From the NCBI RefSeq assembly GCF_932526225.1, contig NC_064041.1, positions 1,562,699 through 1,626,698 of the forward strand: a DNA stretch of 64,000 nt, read 5' to 3'. The stretch comes from Nematostella vectensis (taxonomy: Eukaryota > Cnidaria > Anthozoa > Actiniaria > Edwardsiidae). Made by a program: the position numbers and the translations under genes. The notes beneath the pieces are model-generated. The model was not told the origin of the DNA. It worked only from the letters and a program-made list of their open reading frames with translations, and did no database searches. This document shows positions 1 to 12,545 of the stretch, piece after piece (the first letter of the stretch is position 1; each line of letters begins with the position of its first letter).

Positions 1-274
1 CGGCCGTCAAGCGACACAAACTCTCTTCGATACTAAGCTGAAGTTCTTCAGTCATCTTCTGAATCCGTTTTCTTTGTCTGAGCCCCCAATATGTTACCTT
101 ATAATTTGTGAAAACTCGAGTAACATTAAAAATAAACCGAAAATAAACCACACAGAAACAAACATGACGGTCAACACGTTTTCTTCTTCTTTTTCCCACA
201 CTGCATTATGGGTAATACAATATTTTTCTATGGGGGGGGGGGGTGGGCAAGTGCTTAATTCCAAGGGTAACATT

Positions 275-905
275 TAGAGTAGTATAACGTCTTTTGACAA
301 AGGTGTATGTCTTGTAAGTGGTATGCGCAAAATGCAATTAATAATATTCATAGCATAATCGTCAAGTACGCGGTAAACCTGCAGAAGCTAGCAGAGGAAC
401 TTGTTCATTCTGGATAAAATTGATTATAGTTTAATGTTAGCGGGCCAAAAGTTGATGGAAGAATTGATTGACAACTTGGCTTGTTTTTAGTTGTGTCCCC
501 TCTTGAAAGGAAGACGGAGCTTGAAGTTTACCTCATACTCTTTAGCCAAAAAAGTTTACTAATATCATAGAGTTACCTAGGGTTTGTTTATTGACCTCTA
601 TAGTCTAGTGTCAACTAGTGTCTACAGGGATTTTCAATTTGGGATTATAAGTGTAAAAAATACTCTCCTCTATGTCACTCGTAGCTTAGCAACATATTTT
701 ACGCGACGTTCACTATAACGTTTTTGTATTATTACCATAACGACTTTAGAAGGAACGACATGAATTGCACATAAGGTCTTGATGTCTTATATGAAAAGTG
801 GACCACCAAATCAATTCATTTGAATTATCAAAAAAAAAAAAAATCGAGTGTTGGAATCGATTCGGTTGTCCGCTCGTCATATAAGACAAGTGGGACTGAA
901 CTCAT
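275..905. repeat. Segmental duplication, copy A, first part
   Basis: This block matches 37470-38140 almost base for base, apart from small indels. It starts with the same AGAGTAGTATAACGTCTTTT run that ends the 67-bp minisatellite in the other copy. The two copies diverge abruptly near 905 and 38140, where copy B holds a recombinase pseudogene. No gene is visible in bases 1-1800; the short open frames there lack any recognisable family signature. Confidence 0.85.
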
Positions 906-1800
906 ATACGCAAAATAGAGTGGTTTGCAACAACAGTTTTTTAAATTTTCTACCAAACACCTAAAACTGCGATTTCATTTGCTCGTGCGTCGCGCCTCGC
1001 CGATAATTATAATCTAATTTTTATTTGAGAATTTGCAAACTATATCATTTAAACTCTGTCCAGGGCGTGTTGTACCTAAAAAGGGTACTGTGCGTCTTTG
1101 TTATATCGCATCTTGTACGAAACTCTTCGCTAACGTTGTAAGTGGAATAAAGTTGCCGGTACCCACTGCTAGTGCCAAGTCATTATTCCTGACGAAAACT
1201 CCTGCCACATGTTTTCAGATTGGAGAAAAATATTTGTGGCTTTAAAAAAAGATCCCTTAGATAAGAAAGACCGCAAAATTTGAATGAGTCGTCATCCAGG
1301 CATGCAAAAAGACATGTAGGAAATCATCATCTTTATTGGTTTTTACATTTAACTGATACTTACAGTAAAAAATCCCTTCGACTATTCTGCAAAAACCATG
1401 CTTGCAGGCGGTACTCGGTGTTATCATCGCGGAAACCCCTCTCCGTTCCGTAATCGGGCACCGAGCCCCTTCTCTCTCATTTCCTCCCTGCCCTGCGTCA
1501 GTTTTTTGCGCTCCCCCCCAGGAATCGAACGGCTCAAAATACGAAACCCCCAAAAAGTGGACCTTTTTTCCTGGAAAAGTGGGGGTGTACAAAACTGTTT
1601 ATTGGCCTCTTATTAGATTCTTTTCAATGGAATGCGCTGTTTTAGGGAGGGTTTTCGCAAATGCTCAAATGTTCTTATAAAACCATACGCACCATATTTT
1701 CCGGAATCTTTTATGAATAAACTGCGAGTGTGTTTTAGGGACATTTATCCTTAGATCTCTATTTCCTGTATTTGGGAACTCTCCTGCTCAACCGAAAGGT
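906..1800. other. Non-coding stretch, nothing recognised
   Basis: Short overlapping open frames on both strands around 1257-1680 do not resemble a known family and lack matching splice signals. A pyrimidine-rich patch lies near 1435-1560. I see no RNA gene or repeat that I can name. Confidence 0.4.
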
Positions 1801-1805
1801 TTAAC

Positions 1806-2230
1806 ATGAATACAGTTTTATGGCTCTCAAGGATGTCCTTATTAACGGGGTTTTACTGTATAAATACAGTTTTACGGGTCCCAATAATGTCCTTATTAAC
1901 GGGGTTTTACTGTTTAAATACAGTTTTACGGGTCCCAATGGTGTCCTTATCGACGGGGTTGTACTGTATGAAAATAGTTTTACGGGTCCCAATAATGTCC
2001 TTATTAACGGGGTCTCACTGTATGAATACAGTTTTATGATTGGTGTCCTTATTAATGGGGTTTTACTGTATAAATACAGTTATATGATTGGTGTCCTTAT
2101 TAGTGGGGTTTTACTGTATAATCACAGTTTTATGGGTCCCAATGGTGTCCTTATTAACGGGGTTTTACTGTATGAAAACAGTTTTATGATTGGTGTCGTT
2201 ATTAGTGGGGTTTTACTGTATAAATACAGT
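1806..2230. repeat. 54-bp satellite, left arm of a split array
   Basis: About eight tandem copies of a 54-bp unit that begins GGTGTCCTTATTAACGGGG. Because 54 is a multiple of three and the unit has no stop in several frames, both strands show artefactual open frames with an 18-residue period. The array resumes at 4593 after a transposon. Diverged members of the same unit family occur at 38885-38990 and 47290-47840. Confidence 0.9.
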
Positions 2231-2710
2231 TACACCTTTCGGTGTTCATTACCAGGAAATCTACATTCATTTGCGGCAATATGCGATCAATAACGCGAAT
2301 ATACATTCATTTTCGTCATAAAGCACTCATTTGCGTGAACACAAATTTCAATAGCGATATTTACATCGCCAGTAACATTCAATCGCAAAAATCGACAGTC
2401 ATTCGCGCCTTTCGTCATTCAAAGGGGAAAAATATACTTTTATCTGCGTTTTCATTCGACCATTAACAAAAAATCGATAAACAATTTGGCGAATTGACAG
2501 TCAACTATGTGCAACACATATTTATTAACATCTTTATAACAAAGAGTGAAATTCAATAGCATTTATAGACAGTCATTCACGTGATTATGACATACATTAC
2601 TAGGTTTATACAAGCATTTGCGCGTTCTTTACATTCAATAACGAAAAATCTATTTCAATAACGGTGAGTCATGTTAAAGTTCTACATAGAGCATTTCGCT
2701 GCACTTAGCA

Positions 2711-3742
2711 TTAGCCCTCGATCACCTCACCATTCAGACATCGTGGTAAATATGTTTGCATGAATCGGTACCACTGAGCGCATTTAGCAGGGGTTATAGT
2801 ACCAATATTGCGCTGCAACGCTTGCAAAAGCAAACGCGTACGGAAAACTCCCAATGCAAGGCCTTGGTCTCTAGCCGCACCCCTATCTCCCATCCGGGAT
2901 TGTAATTCTGGCCTTGAGATGTCAGCTTTTATAGCCGCTTTAAGAGAGCTTATTGCCTGCTCCACAATGTTCAAAAAGGTGTGGTAGCAGTTCAGCTCTG
3001 TATTGGGCCCGGGTATGGCAGGGTTGCGATGTGGTGGCGCTCCATCGTAAATAAATATCACCATCTCGTCCGGGTCGAGATTAAGTCTAGCCTGCGTAAG
3101 AAAGTCACTGAACCGCTGTGCGTTCATGCCACCAATAATTGCCGAGTGGAATACAAGACCATTGATTGGTGATATTGCCATTGTTACGGTAATGTTCCTC
3201 CCCCGCTGCCCGCAGACCTGTCTATAGGCTCGCTCTCCTTGTCTTGCCCTCCCGTGACGTGCGGTCCAGATATTGTAGCCGCATTCATCTACAAAGACCG
3301 AATGATGCACGACACCACGGTTCATGAACCAGTTGCCGTAGTCTACTCTCTTCTGTAGAACGTCAGGCCTGTTCCTTTCCGCTGGGAGGGGCCTTGCCAG
3401 CTTTACACGGAACAACATGCCATCTAGCGTTCTCGCTACCGTGCGGTCGTAAATCCTTGGTTTCAAGGGCAGTCGCCTTCTTAGTTCTTGGTTGATACGG
3501 CTGAGAGTAAGAAGGCAGTTGTCGTTGATGATATCGTTTAGGCAGTCTCTCATCTCGTCATCTACTCTTACGTCATTTCTTCCACCTCGTGGTCTTTCTT
3601 CAATTCTCCCTTCTCGTATGTATCTAGCAACGAAACCACGGGCTGTGGAAGGGTTGACCCCCAATGTGTCCGCCACCGGGAGATAATCTTCCTCTTCTTG
3701 CCGAACAGAAAAAACTGTACAATGTTGTCTACATTTATACCG
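2711..3742 (-). CDS. DDE transposase, Tc1/mariner-IS630 type
   Basis: An open frame of about 340 codons. The N-terminus holds a helix-turn-helix region (VADTLGVNPSTARGFVARYI). The catalytic domain follows, with a first Asp in VFVDECGYN, a second Asp in IYDGAPPHR and a Glu in FLNIVEQAISSLK, matching the order of the DDE_3 family. No ATG lies at the 5' end of the frame: the residue at 3676 is GTG, and the frame runs back without a Met to a stop at 3743-3745. A short 5' exon may therefore exist, or the start has been lost. It is probably inactive or needs splicing. The second Asp-Glu spacing looks shorter than the usual 34 residues. Confidence 0.75.
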   Translation of the reverse strand, partial: RYKCRQHCTVFSVRQEEEDYLPVADTLGVNPSTARGFVARYIREGRIEERPRGGRNDVRVDDEMRDCLNDIINDNCLLTLSRINQELRRRLPLKPRIYDRTVARTLDGMLFRVKLARPLPAERNRPDVLQKRVDYGNWFMNRGVVHHSVFVDECGYNIWTARHGRARQGERAYRQVCGQRGRNITVTMAISPINGLVFHSAIIGGMNAQRFSDFLTQARLNLDPDEMVIFIYDGAPPHRNPAIPGPNTELNCYHTFLNIVEQAISSLKAAIKADISRPELQSRMGDRGAARDQGLALGVFRTRLLLQALQRNIGTITPAKCAQWYRFMQTYLPRCLNGEVIEG

Positions 3743-3841
3743 TTATTTGTTTGGAAAGGGTTGCATAACCTTTTGTCAGAATGCAAAAGCTTATAAAATA
3801 TCTAGTAGTAGGCAGTCTTCGGACAGTCAGTGTCCATGACA

Positions 3842-4138
3842 TCAGCGCGATGAACGTTGGCATTTCTTTCCATGACTAAAAAGCCCGATGCGCGAAGCAC
3901 ATGTGCGACCACATGAACGACAAACGAGGACAGACGTCTGAGATGGGTTTGATCCAGTTCGAATTTCGGATGCCTTTCTCCTCTGCCTTCTCTCTTCGGC
4001 CTCTCTTTTCAGCTCTAACTCCCCTGAGTTGAGTGCGGCAGCACATTCAGACCTCCATCTGCTGCGATCCTCGGCAAGCTTCTCCCAGTTGTCCACGTCG
4101 AGGCCGATTGCGAGCAGTTTGATTAAAAAAACACTCAA
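3842..4138 (-). pseudogene. LINE ORF2 C-terminal fragment inside the transposon
   Basis: The 98-residue frame has the layout seen at the C-terminal end of some metazoan non-LTR retrotransposon polyproteins. A DVDNWEKLAEDRSRWR segment is followed by a basic/acidic stretch and a Cys2-type finger (CRSCGRTCASRIGLFSHGKKC). There is no reverse transcriptase upstream, so it is a 5'-truncated relic or a captured piece. It lies between the right TIR and the transposase ORF on the same strand. The LINE assignment rests on my memory of this terminal motif. Confidence 0.5.
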
Positions 4139-4592
4139 ATTATCTATTGTTTTATTAAAAAAAGATTTTTGGTTAATGAATGCAAAGAAGGTCTAAATGT
4201 TTGTATAATCGCACTAATTTATGTCATGTCCGTATAAATGGTTGTCTATAAATTCAATTGAATTCACTCTTGTTGTTAAAGATGTCAATAAACACTAATA
4301 AATATAAGTTAAATCCATATGACTGTCAATTCGCACATTTGTCTATAGATTTTTTGTTAATGATCGAATAAACACGCAGATTAAAGTATATTTTTCGCCT
4401 TTGAATGACGAAAGGCGCGAATGACTGTCGCTCTTTGCGATTGAATGTTACTGGCGATGTAAATATCGCTAATGAAATTTGTGTTCACGCAAATGAGCGC
4501 TTTATGACGAAAATGAATGTATATTCGCGTTATTGATCGTAAATTGCCGCAAATGAATGTAGATTTCCTGGTAATGAACAGCAAAAGGTGTA

Positions 4593-5022
4593 TATGATTG
4601 GAACCCTTATTAGTGGGGTTTTACTGTATAAATACAGTTTTATGAGTCCCAATGGTGTCCTTATTAACGGGGTTTTACTGTATGAATACAGTTTTATGAT
4701 TGGTGTCCTTATTAACGGGGTTTTACTGTATAAATACAGTTTTACTGGTCCCATGGTGTCCTTATTAACTGGGTTTTACTGTTTAAATACAGTTCTACGG
4801 GTCCCAATGGTGTCCTTATTAACGGGGTCTCACTATATGAATACAGTTTTATGATTGGTTTCCTTATTAGTGTGGTTTTACTGTATGAATACAGTTTTAT
4901 GGGTCCCGATGGTGTCCTTATTGATGGGGTTTTACTGTATGAAAACAGTTTTATGGGTCCCAATGGTGTCCTTATTAACGGGGTCTCACTGTATGAATAC
5001 AGTTTTATGGGTCGCAACGATG
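4593..5022. repeat. 54-bp satellite, right arm of the split array
   Basis: About eight further copies of the unit described at 1806. The right arm leads straight into the segmental duplication that also follows the 54-bp units at 38990. Confidence 0.9.
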
Positions 5023-6630
5023 AAGCGGAATTTCACTGTATGGTTTCAGTTTTTTTATGTTTTGTCTTTCTGATTATGATAATTTTCTGTTTCGGCTTTT
5101 GCGCTACTCCAAGAGACAATCATTAATAAGCCCTCATAATAAAGATTAGACTATAGATTTGAAAAGAATCAAGAAGCATAAATTATTTCGTAATATTTCC
5201 ACGAAATACCGGAACATAATGTCAATCACACAAGCGATGTTGGAAAAGAATTAATTAAGATAAACTCAATTCTCCCCACTTCACATTTAATATATATAAT
5301 ATATATCATCAAGAAAGTAAAAGTGTATCTACATGAAAAGGTCACATCTATTTTCCCTCCCAACTCGAAAGGTTTTTTTTGAACTGGTTATTTGTTTGCT
5401 TAGTGTTTTACAACTAGGATTACATGTACAGCCGTCTCAAAAAGGCTGTTTATGATAGATCAAGGAAATGTTGCTTCGGCAGAAAAGTAGCGGAGAGAGA
5501 ACTATCACTCAGAAAAATAACATTGAGATGTATTAATATTTCACCATAATTATTTGTTTGCATATTTGATTATCTTGTGAGTGTATTTCACATCAATGTC
5601 ACAGCGGGTTGAATTTTTGTTGCTTGACGGTTTTGACTGTTGATTTTACGCATTTGATTGTCATCTTAAATCACTTATTCCTCAATTGTTAAAAAAAAAC
5701 GTCTTTCTTGTTGACAGAACCTGGACTTGCACAATTGGATCGAGGCAAAACGCTTCACAAACTTTACAAATTCACGTATTTTACTTAAAGGCTAGTTTTG
5801 CACTTGTTCGCTGCCATTGAGGGCCTTGTGTCTTGAAGCGGATACATTCTTCGTTCTAAGTTGGGAGAACAACAAATTATTCTGATTCAGCACCCTGGAC
5901 ACGATCACAGGAAAAGCAATCTTTCATAGCCGACAATGTGACGAAGAAAGAGGAATCTTTCGGCTCCCTTGCAGTACTAAAAAATAAAATAGTCTATGGT
6001 TGATGAACTCTTCCTAAATTATATGATATCTCAATACTCAGCTTCCCACATTCCCTTTCGGCCCACGCGAACTCGTTTCCAATATTGTTTACTCTTTTGT
6101 TTCAAATGGCAGTCTCCTGCTGATTTCGTGGAATAGGCGTTGTTTATTTCATCAACCATAGCACATTCCCCGAGCGAAGGCACATCACGAAGATGGCGGG
6201 GTGGACATACGTGCTTGCCGCTTGTGCGGTTATCTACGTTTTTCTGCCGTTCGCATCGGGATCACATCATCAGTTGGACCGCGAATGAGACCTTCTCCCA
6301 ATCTCCCATGCGGTATGTGGGTCCTGAACATTGTAGCAACGAAAATGAAATGTTTAGTATTTAAACAGGCCTAAGTAACATTACGAGACACGATCACATG
6401 CGCTTGTGAATAATTTTCTTGTCATTGTCTAGATAATGGGTGCTCAATGCTGTTTTGCAATCATACGAGTGTTAATGTGTAAACTATTGAAATGGCACCA
6501 CGGGCAGCGTCCCCAGCGGTTGTGTCACATCCCAATTAACAGATTAATGATTTGTGGTAAGACTGGACCTCCGCGCAACGTTCTTTTTCGAAAAGACTAG
6601 GGATTTACTGTCGGCAATTTAGAAAGCTTG
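5023..6630. repeat. Segmental duplication, copy A, second part
   Basis: Matches 38990-40350. Copy A has about 220 extra bases (5463-5680) that are absent from copy B near 39405. The block includes the decayed copy of the first exon of the ZP-domain gene. Confidence 0.85.
6193..6312 (+). pseudogene. Decayed copy of the ZP-gene signal-peptide exon
   Basis: The ATG, the signal-peptide codons ([20 protein letters not shown]) and the GTATGT donor are shared with the intact exon at 39910-40035. Relative to that exon, a 14-base deletion (between CAT microhomologies) removes the SHFRGG segment and an 8-base insertion lies near the donor. The net change is -6, so the overall phase is restored, but a TGA now stops translation eight codons after the signal peptide. 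I infer a non-functional duplicate. Confidence 0.8.
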
Positions 6631-7109
6631 GTTTTTACAAGTGAAAGAATCCCAAGATATCCCCAGATATTTTTTAGTCTTTGAATTGTTTCTGCATTGT
6701 GCGCGCGCGCTGCATTCGCAATCAATAATGGCGACATTCTCACGAGCGCGCGCTGTTTTTGAAACCTACAACAAAACGATATTTTCTTTTTTCGCATACA
6801 ATTCGGCAATTCGGCTTTAAATTATTCTTCGCTTCATTGTGGGTAGCATTGCAATAGAAAACAATTCGCCAATATTTTGTGGCATTGCCGTCTCTGAATT
6901 TTAACGGATTTAAGGAAAATACGTTGTTTCAGATTTTCCCGCCAAAACTTGGAATTATTTACTCGATTTACTCCTTTCGCGCGGCCAGGTAAATTTTCAA
7001 AGATCTGTAGAAAATTAAAATTTCAATCAAATTCAATTCCCTTTTCAGAATTTGAAAGTTTATCTATTCTTTATTTTTTACTAGATTGATATAAGTGAAA
7101 GGTTTTAAG

Positions 7110-8000
7110 AACTTTAACGAACATTGAAGAGGGGGGTGGGGGGTAGGGACGGATCCGGGCCTAACATGGCACGCGCATTGCGGATTTAGAGACAAAATAG
7201 AACTAATTGTCGGATTCTTACACTAAAACGTACCGGATTATGGATCTACTGAAAATTTAACAACAGTTTTCAGATTCCTTTGATAATTGCACATAATGGA
7301 GTTCTCTCTCTGACCGATCTCTTCTATATAAGCACTAAGGGATCTTGTAAAATTCAGATATAGATTTAGACATTGCCTACAAACGACCAAATATTTGCTT
7401 ATTTTAGCTTAATAATTAAGAAATATTAAAATCATTATATTGCTGTCTTTGACAACGTCAACGATTTCACAGATCACGGCGTCAGAGAAGTTTAACTTTA
7501 TTGACGTCATCGATGGCGTCACGTTACCATCTCATCGTTACCATGGAGCACCCCCCTTGACACCAACATGACAACCTCCGAGTTTGGTTGTTAAACAATG
7601 TTTCTTTCAAGAGATATGAATGTTTTTGCTTTCAATCACGATTTTTGCTTCAAATGAATCGTGACCATATCGTTGCATCCTCCTTGACACCTTCATGACA
7701 CCTACCGAGTTTGGTTGCCATACGATGTCTCCTTGGTGAAATATAAATATTTTCTATTTTGATGACGTCCGCATATTTTTGCTTCTAGTAGCGTCATCGA
7801 TGACGTCACAAATCACGTGACATATCAATATTTGGGTGACCTTCGAACCGGCTCGGTCAATCTCTTGGAGGCCTGGGTCTAAGGACTTCATAGGATTAGA
7901 AAGGAAAAGATTTGACCAAGCAAGCAAGCCACAGGTGTGCTGACTATTATGATGACGTTACCCAGTGACGTCATAATGTGACGTCATAGATAGATAAAAG
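7110..8000. repeat. Segmental duplication tail with CRE-like palindromes
   Basis: Matches 41920-42130, 43180-43400 and 43510-44120 in patches. It carries several TGACGTCA-type palindromes (near 7500, 7800, 7955 and 7980), some joined as GACGTCATCGATGACGTC. No gene is visible between 6630 and 8530. Confidence 0.7.
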
Positions 8001-8534
8001 CAAATATTTCAAGTAAAATTGCTCGAAAACAAATACTGAATACGTTTTATGAATCTTGAGGGATGGGTGCATTAAGCCAAGCATGCGTTTTAGAAATGAT
8101 TGAGTAATTGTTTTTTTATGATTTTTCAAAGTCCTTAAATCCAGATTATTTAATATAACTTTGGTTTCTGTTAGATTAACGCTAAATCCATGCTTGGCTA
8201 TACGTAGGAGAATTTAATAAAAAGGAATACAGAAAGAATGTTGCGTTTTGAAATAACTTGGCAACAAAAAAGCTTTTTTTTAGAAAACGCTGAACCGGAA
8301 GTGAAACAAAGCCCGCGCGTGCTCATTCGGCCTGCTCAGACACACTGATATCTCACATTATGAAATTGAAATTAAGTTTAAAAACAAATTCCAATAGTGT
8401 CATGTCATGATGAAAATTGAAAAAGTATTTTAAAATTCTGATACAGCGCGCGCTACTTTGAAATAAAATTTTCAGTGCGTGCGCAAGCGTTCGGTGTTTG
8501 CAGCGCGCGCAGGTAGTGAAAATAATAATAATAA

Positions 8535-10480
8535 TATATAAATTTAGGCACTGCCTAAAAGCGGAGCCAGCATAAACACCTTTTGTGTTGACTGATCAAA
8601 GGTATTATTGGGGGATCTAGGATCCTGCTCTCTACTGAGATTTATTTATTGTACCAACCAAATGGATCCAGGCCTTATTCAATAGTTTAAATTATGCAGT
8701 ACATCAAAGTTAACAAACACAATTCCTGGTGTGGATATGGCTGTCAAAGTTGTCAAGAGTCTAATGGTAAATTCTTATGTCCCATCATAGAAGTTCCATT
8801 ATGAATATCTTTTTTTTTAATCAAAACAATACTCCCACAAGCTTTGCCCTTGTGCACAAAATGTCATGGATGTAACAGCATTCCAAAGATTCAAAATAAT
8901 ATATTTAGACTGTTTAGATGCCATACTGTGTTTTTTATGTATTGATTTAGTGGCAATTCTCTCCTTCATTGGACCGAATATTTAGAAAAATGTCTGGAAA
9001 TTAAAATCCAAAAATATATCTCCTTTCATGCATTACATATTGGTGCACCCTACTTTACCATATAGTGGCCTTGTTGTTGGTGGCCTACTCCCAAATGAAT
9101 GCAATGAAGAAAAAACAGATTGAAAATGCTAACTTCTAATTTCAAACCAAACCCTTTTATTGATCTATGTTTGGGGTAGAGAGGAATCAAAGAATATCAA
9201 TTGACTAAAAAATAATCGACGGGAGAGGAGATAAAAAGTGAATTGACTCAACTTGAAAGGTTTGGTGAAAAAAATATAACAGTAATGAAAATAATTTGAT
9301 TGAGCATTTCTTGACATTTCCCCTTTCCCATTATCTTAACCCTTTCACCACAACAGGCCTCTAAAGAGGCCATGTCTTTGCTATCCAAGCTATGTGAACA
9401 GAATTCTATTATTGAAAAAGAGCAAGGTTGTTGCTAGTGTTATAAAGTTTAAGTATCTTGCCCTAAAAAACCCTTCCCCTTAACACATTGACCCCTCAAC
9501 CGGCCTGTACCGGCTTTGGGAAGTACCCACAACCCCAAAAATTCATAAATGCAAAATAAACACAACAAGATGAAGATACTCAGGCATCAGTCTAAGGGAT
9601 AAATGGTCTTGCATATATGCATCCAACCAAGGTGTTGGCATCTACTCTTAAGCCAAATAATAGCACAGGTTCTTTGACAAATCTCAATTCGAACAAGGAG
9701 AGAAAAGCAGAATCACCCCTCTCAATAAAACGCTCAAAATACCACACAAGGGAGAGAGATCAGCCAACACAGCTCAAGACACAAATAGATACCTTTATTC
9801 TGATCCTCCAGGTACATTTCCATGGCCTCAAAACACAATGTCCACTCCTTGAAGGATTGTACAACCACGAAGATGTCTTTACGTATTGCAAAGCATTTTG
9901 GGAGATCCAGGGGAAAATTCACGAGGGGAGGGGCAGTCAACACTCCTCTCCCCAAAGTCAGATGGTTTTTTATAAGTCTTTTCACCCCGAAGCCAAAGAA
10001 ATCAATTCCAGGTCATACAGACCCAGAATAGCAGTGTAAACAATTTTGGAATCAATTTGGTTTCAGAAAAGACAGCATTTAGGAGAGCTGTGGTGATTTA
10101 TTAGAAAATTATTTTCTCAAAGCCAAACAAGAAAAAATCATCATGAATCCACCTTTGCTTGCAAATATCCATAAGCAAAGCACTCAATTATGCACCAAAA
10201 GACTTCATTATGTCCTGAGACACTCTCCTAATATGCTCATAGCTGTATTTTTTATGAAAATAAGCAACCATCAACTTGTGCTGGCTTCAGCACAACGACG
10301 AGGGATTAAAAGTGGGGACTGCAAAGCACTGTTGGAAAGCTTGGATACCGCTGACTAGGTGCAGCTGTGTTTGACTTTTACGGGCTGTATAAAGCTCAGA
10401 AAAGGAGGGAAGGTATCTGTTTTCAGTCTGTAAATTTTGTAAATTCAGCTCAAAAAAAGCCAGGAGTCAATGGGTTTATA
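8535..10480. repeat. Large interspersed repeat, copy 1
   Basis: Starts with a segment (TTTAGGCACTGCCTAAAAGC) shared with 17510 and 30285 and continues through patches also found in those two copies. The short open frames at 9617-10039 and 10143-10358 belong to the repeat; the second recurs at 19555-19742. Between 9480 (TTAA then CACATTGACCCC) and about 10480 the ends are inverted copies of TTAACCCATTGACTCCTG. This suggests a nested piggyBac-type element without a transposase. Confidence 0.65.
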
Positions 10481-10799
10481 AAAGTTCCATTAATGTACAT
10501 TTGTAAAGCTACATTCTGACAAGCTTTGTTCTTGCGAAGAACAATGGATGAAACAGGATTTCAAAGATGGAATATAATGTCAGACACAATTTTAGATAAG
10601 ATGTAATGCTGAAGATTTAATGTACCATTTCAAGTGGTGATTTTCCATCCCCATGGGAATTAATATCTACAAATATACATCCAGTAATGCATTCCAGTAA
10701 TGCATTCTAACTATTCCAATGAAATAAATCTAAACATCTAAAATAAATGTAATGGGCAAGAGACTTGGAAAGAAAATTCTAAAAAGAAAATATAAGTGA

Positions 10800-10890
10800 A
10801 AGTTATAAGAAGTGAAAGTTATAAGAAGTGAAAGTTATAAGTGAAAGTTATAAGTGAAAGTTATAAGTGAAAGTTATAAGTGAAAGTTAT
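10800..10890. repeat. Short tandem repeat GTGAAAGTTATAA
   Basis: Seven or so copies of AGTGAAAGTTATAAG immediately precede the GGT tract. Confidence 0.85.
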
Positions 10891-10892
10891 AA

Positions 10893-11202
10893 GTGGTGGT
10901 GGTGGTGGTGGTGGTGGTGGTGATGGTGGTGGTGGTGGTGGTGGTGGTGGTGGTGGTGGTGGTGGTGGTGGTGGTGGTGGTGGTGGTGGTGGTGGTGGTG
11001 GTGGTGGTGGTGGTGGTGGTGGTGGTGGTGGTGGTGGTGGTGGTGGTGGTGGTGGTGGTGGTGGTGGTGGTGGTGGTGGTGGTGGTGGTGGTGGTGGTGG
11101 TGGTGGTGGTGGTGGTGGTGGTGGTGGTGGTGGTGGTGGTGGTGGTGGTGGTGGTGGTGGTGGTGGTGGTGGTGGTGGTGGTGGTGGTGGTGGTGGTGGT
11201 AA
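10893..11202. repeat. (GGT)n trinucleotide tract, about 103 units
   Basis: An almost uninterrupted GGT run with one GAT near 10921. The homopolymeric reading frames in all phases (Gly, Val, Trp-less runs; Pro, Thr, His on the other strand) are artefacts of the repeat. Confidence 0.97.
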
Positions 11203-11439
11203 AAATAGGAGAAAAACACACAAGAAATCAAACCAATTTTAATGAATGCAGTACAGTATGGCAGTGGTAAACAAATAGTAACGAATGACAAGCATCAACC
11301 GAAGACCTGTGGCAACAGCAAAAGGCTGAACTTATGCCAAATATGAACAGGAACACAGGTTCCAAGACTGAGAATTCGTATTAAATTAAAAGTAAATAAT
11401 CAACTAACAACAAAAACAACAAGTCAGAGAGATAAATCC

Positions 11440-12545
<1,106 letters not shown>

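Larger units (their letters stand above)
2233..4590 (-). mobile_element. Tc1/mariner (IS630)-like DNA transposon with long TIRs
   Basis: The ends are inverted repeats of about 260 bp of high identity, with weaker similarity for roughly 150 bp more (2233-2640 against 4180-4590). Each terminus begins CACCTTT and is flanked by TA (2231-2232 and 4591-4592), the target duplication typical of Tc1/mariner elements. The TIRs carry internal short repeats of the CATTCATTTGCG type. The element sits inside the 54-bp satellite array, so it inserted after that array formed. It contains a transposase ORF on the minus strand and a LINE-derived fragment. Confidence 0.85.

Noticed and set aside
1806..2293. Open frames with an 18-residue period on both strands in the 54-bp satellites
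   Set aside because: They follow from a 54-bp unit lacking stops. Unit sequence is as similar in silent as in replacement positions by eye, and there is no start or splice context.
10861..11291. Homopolymer proteins (Gly, Val, Pro, Thr, His)
   Set aside because: Direct translation of the GGT tract.
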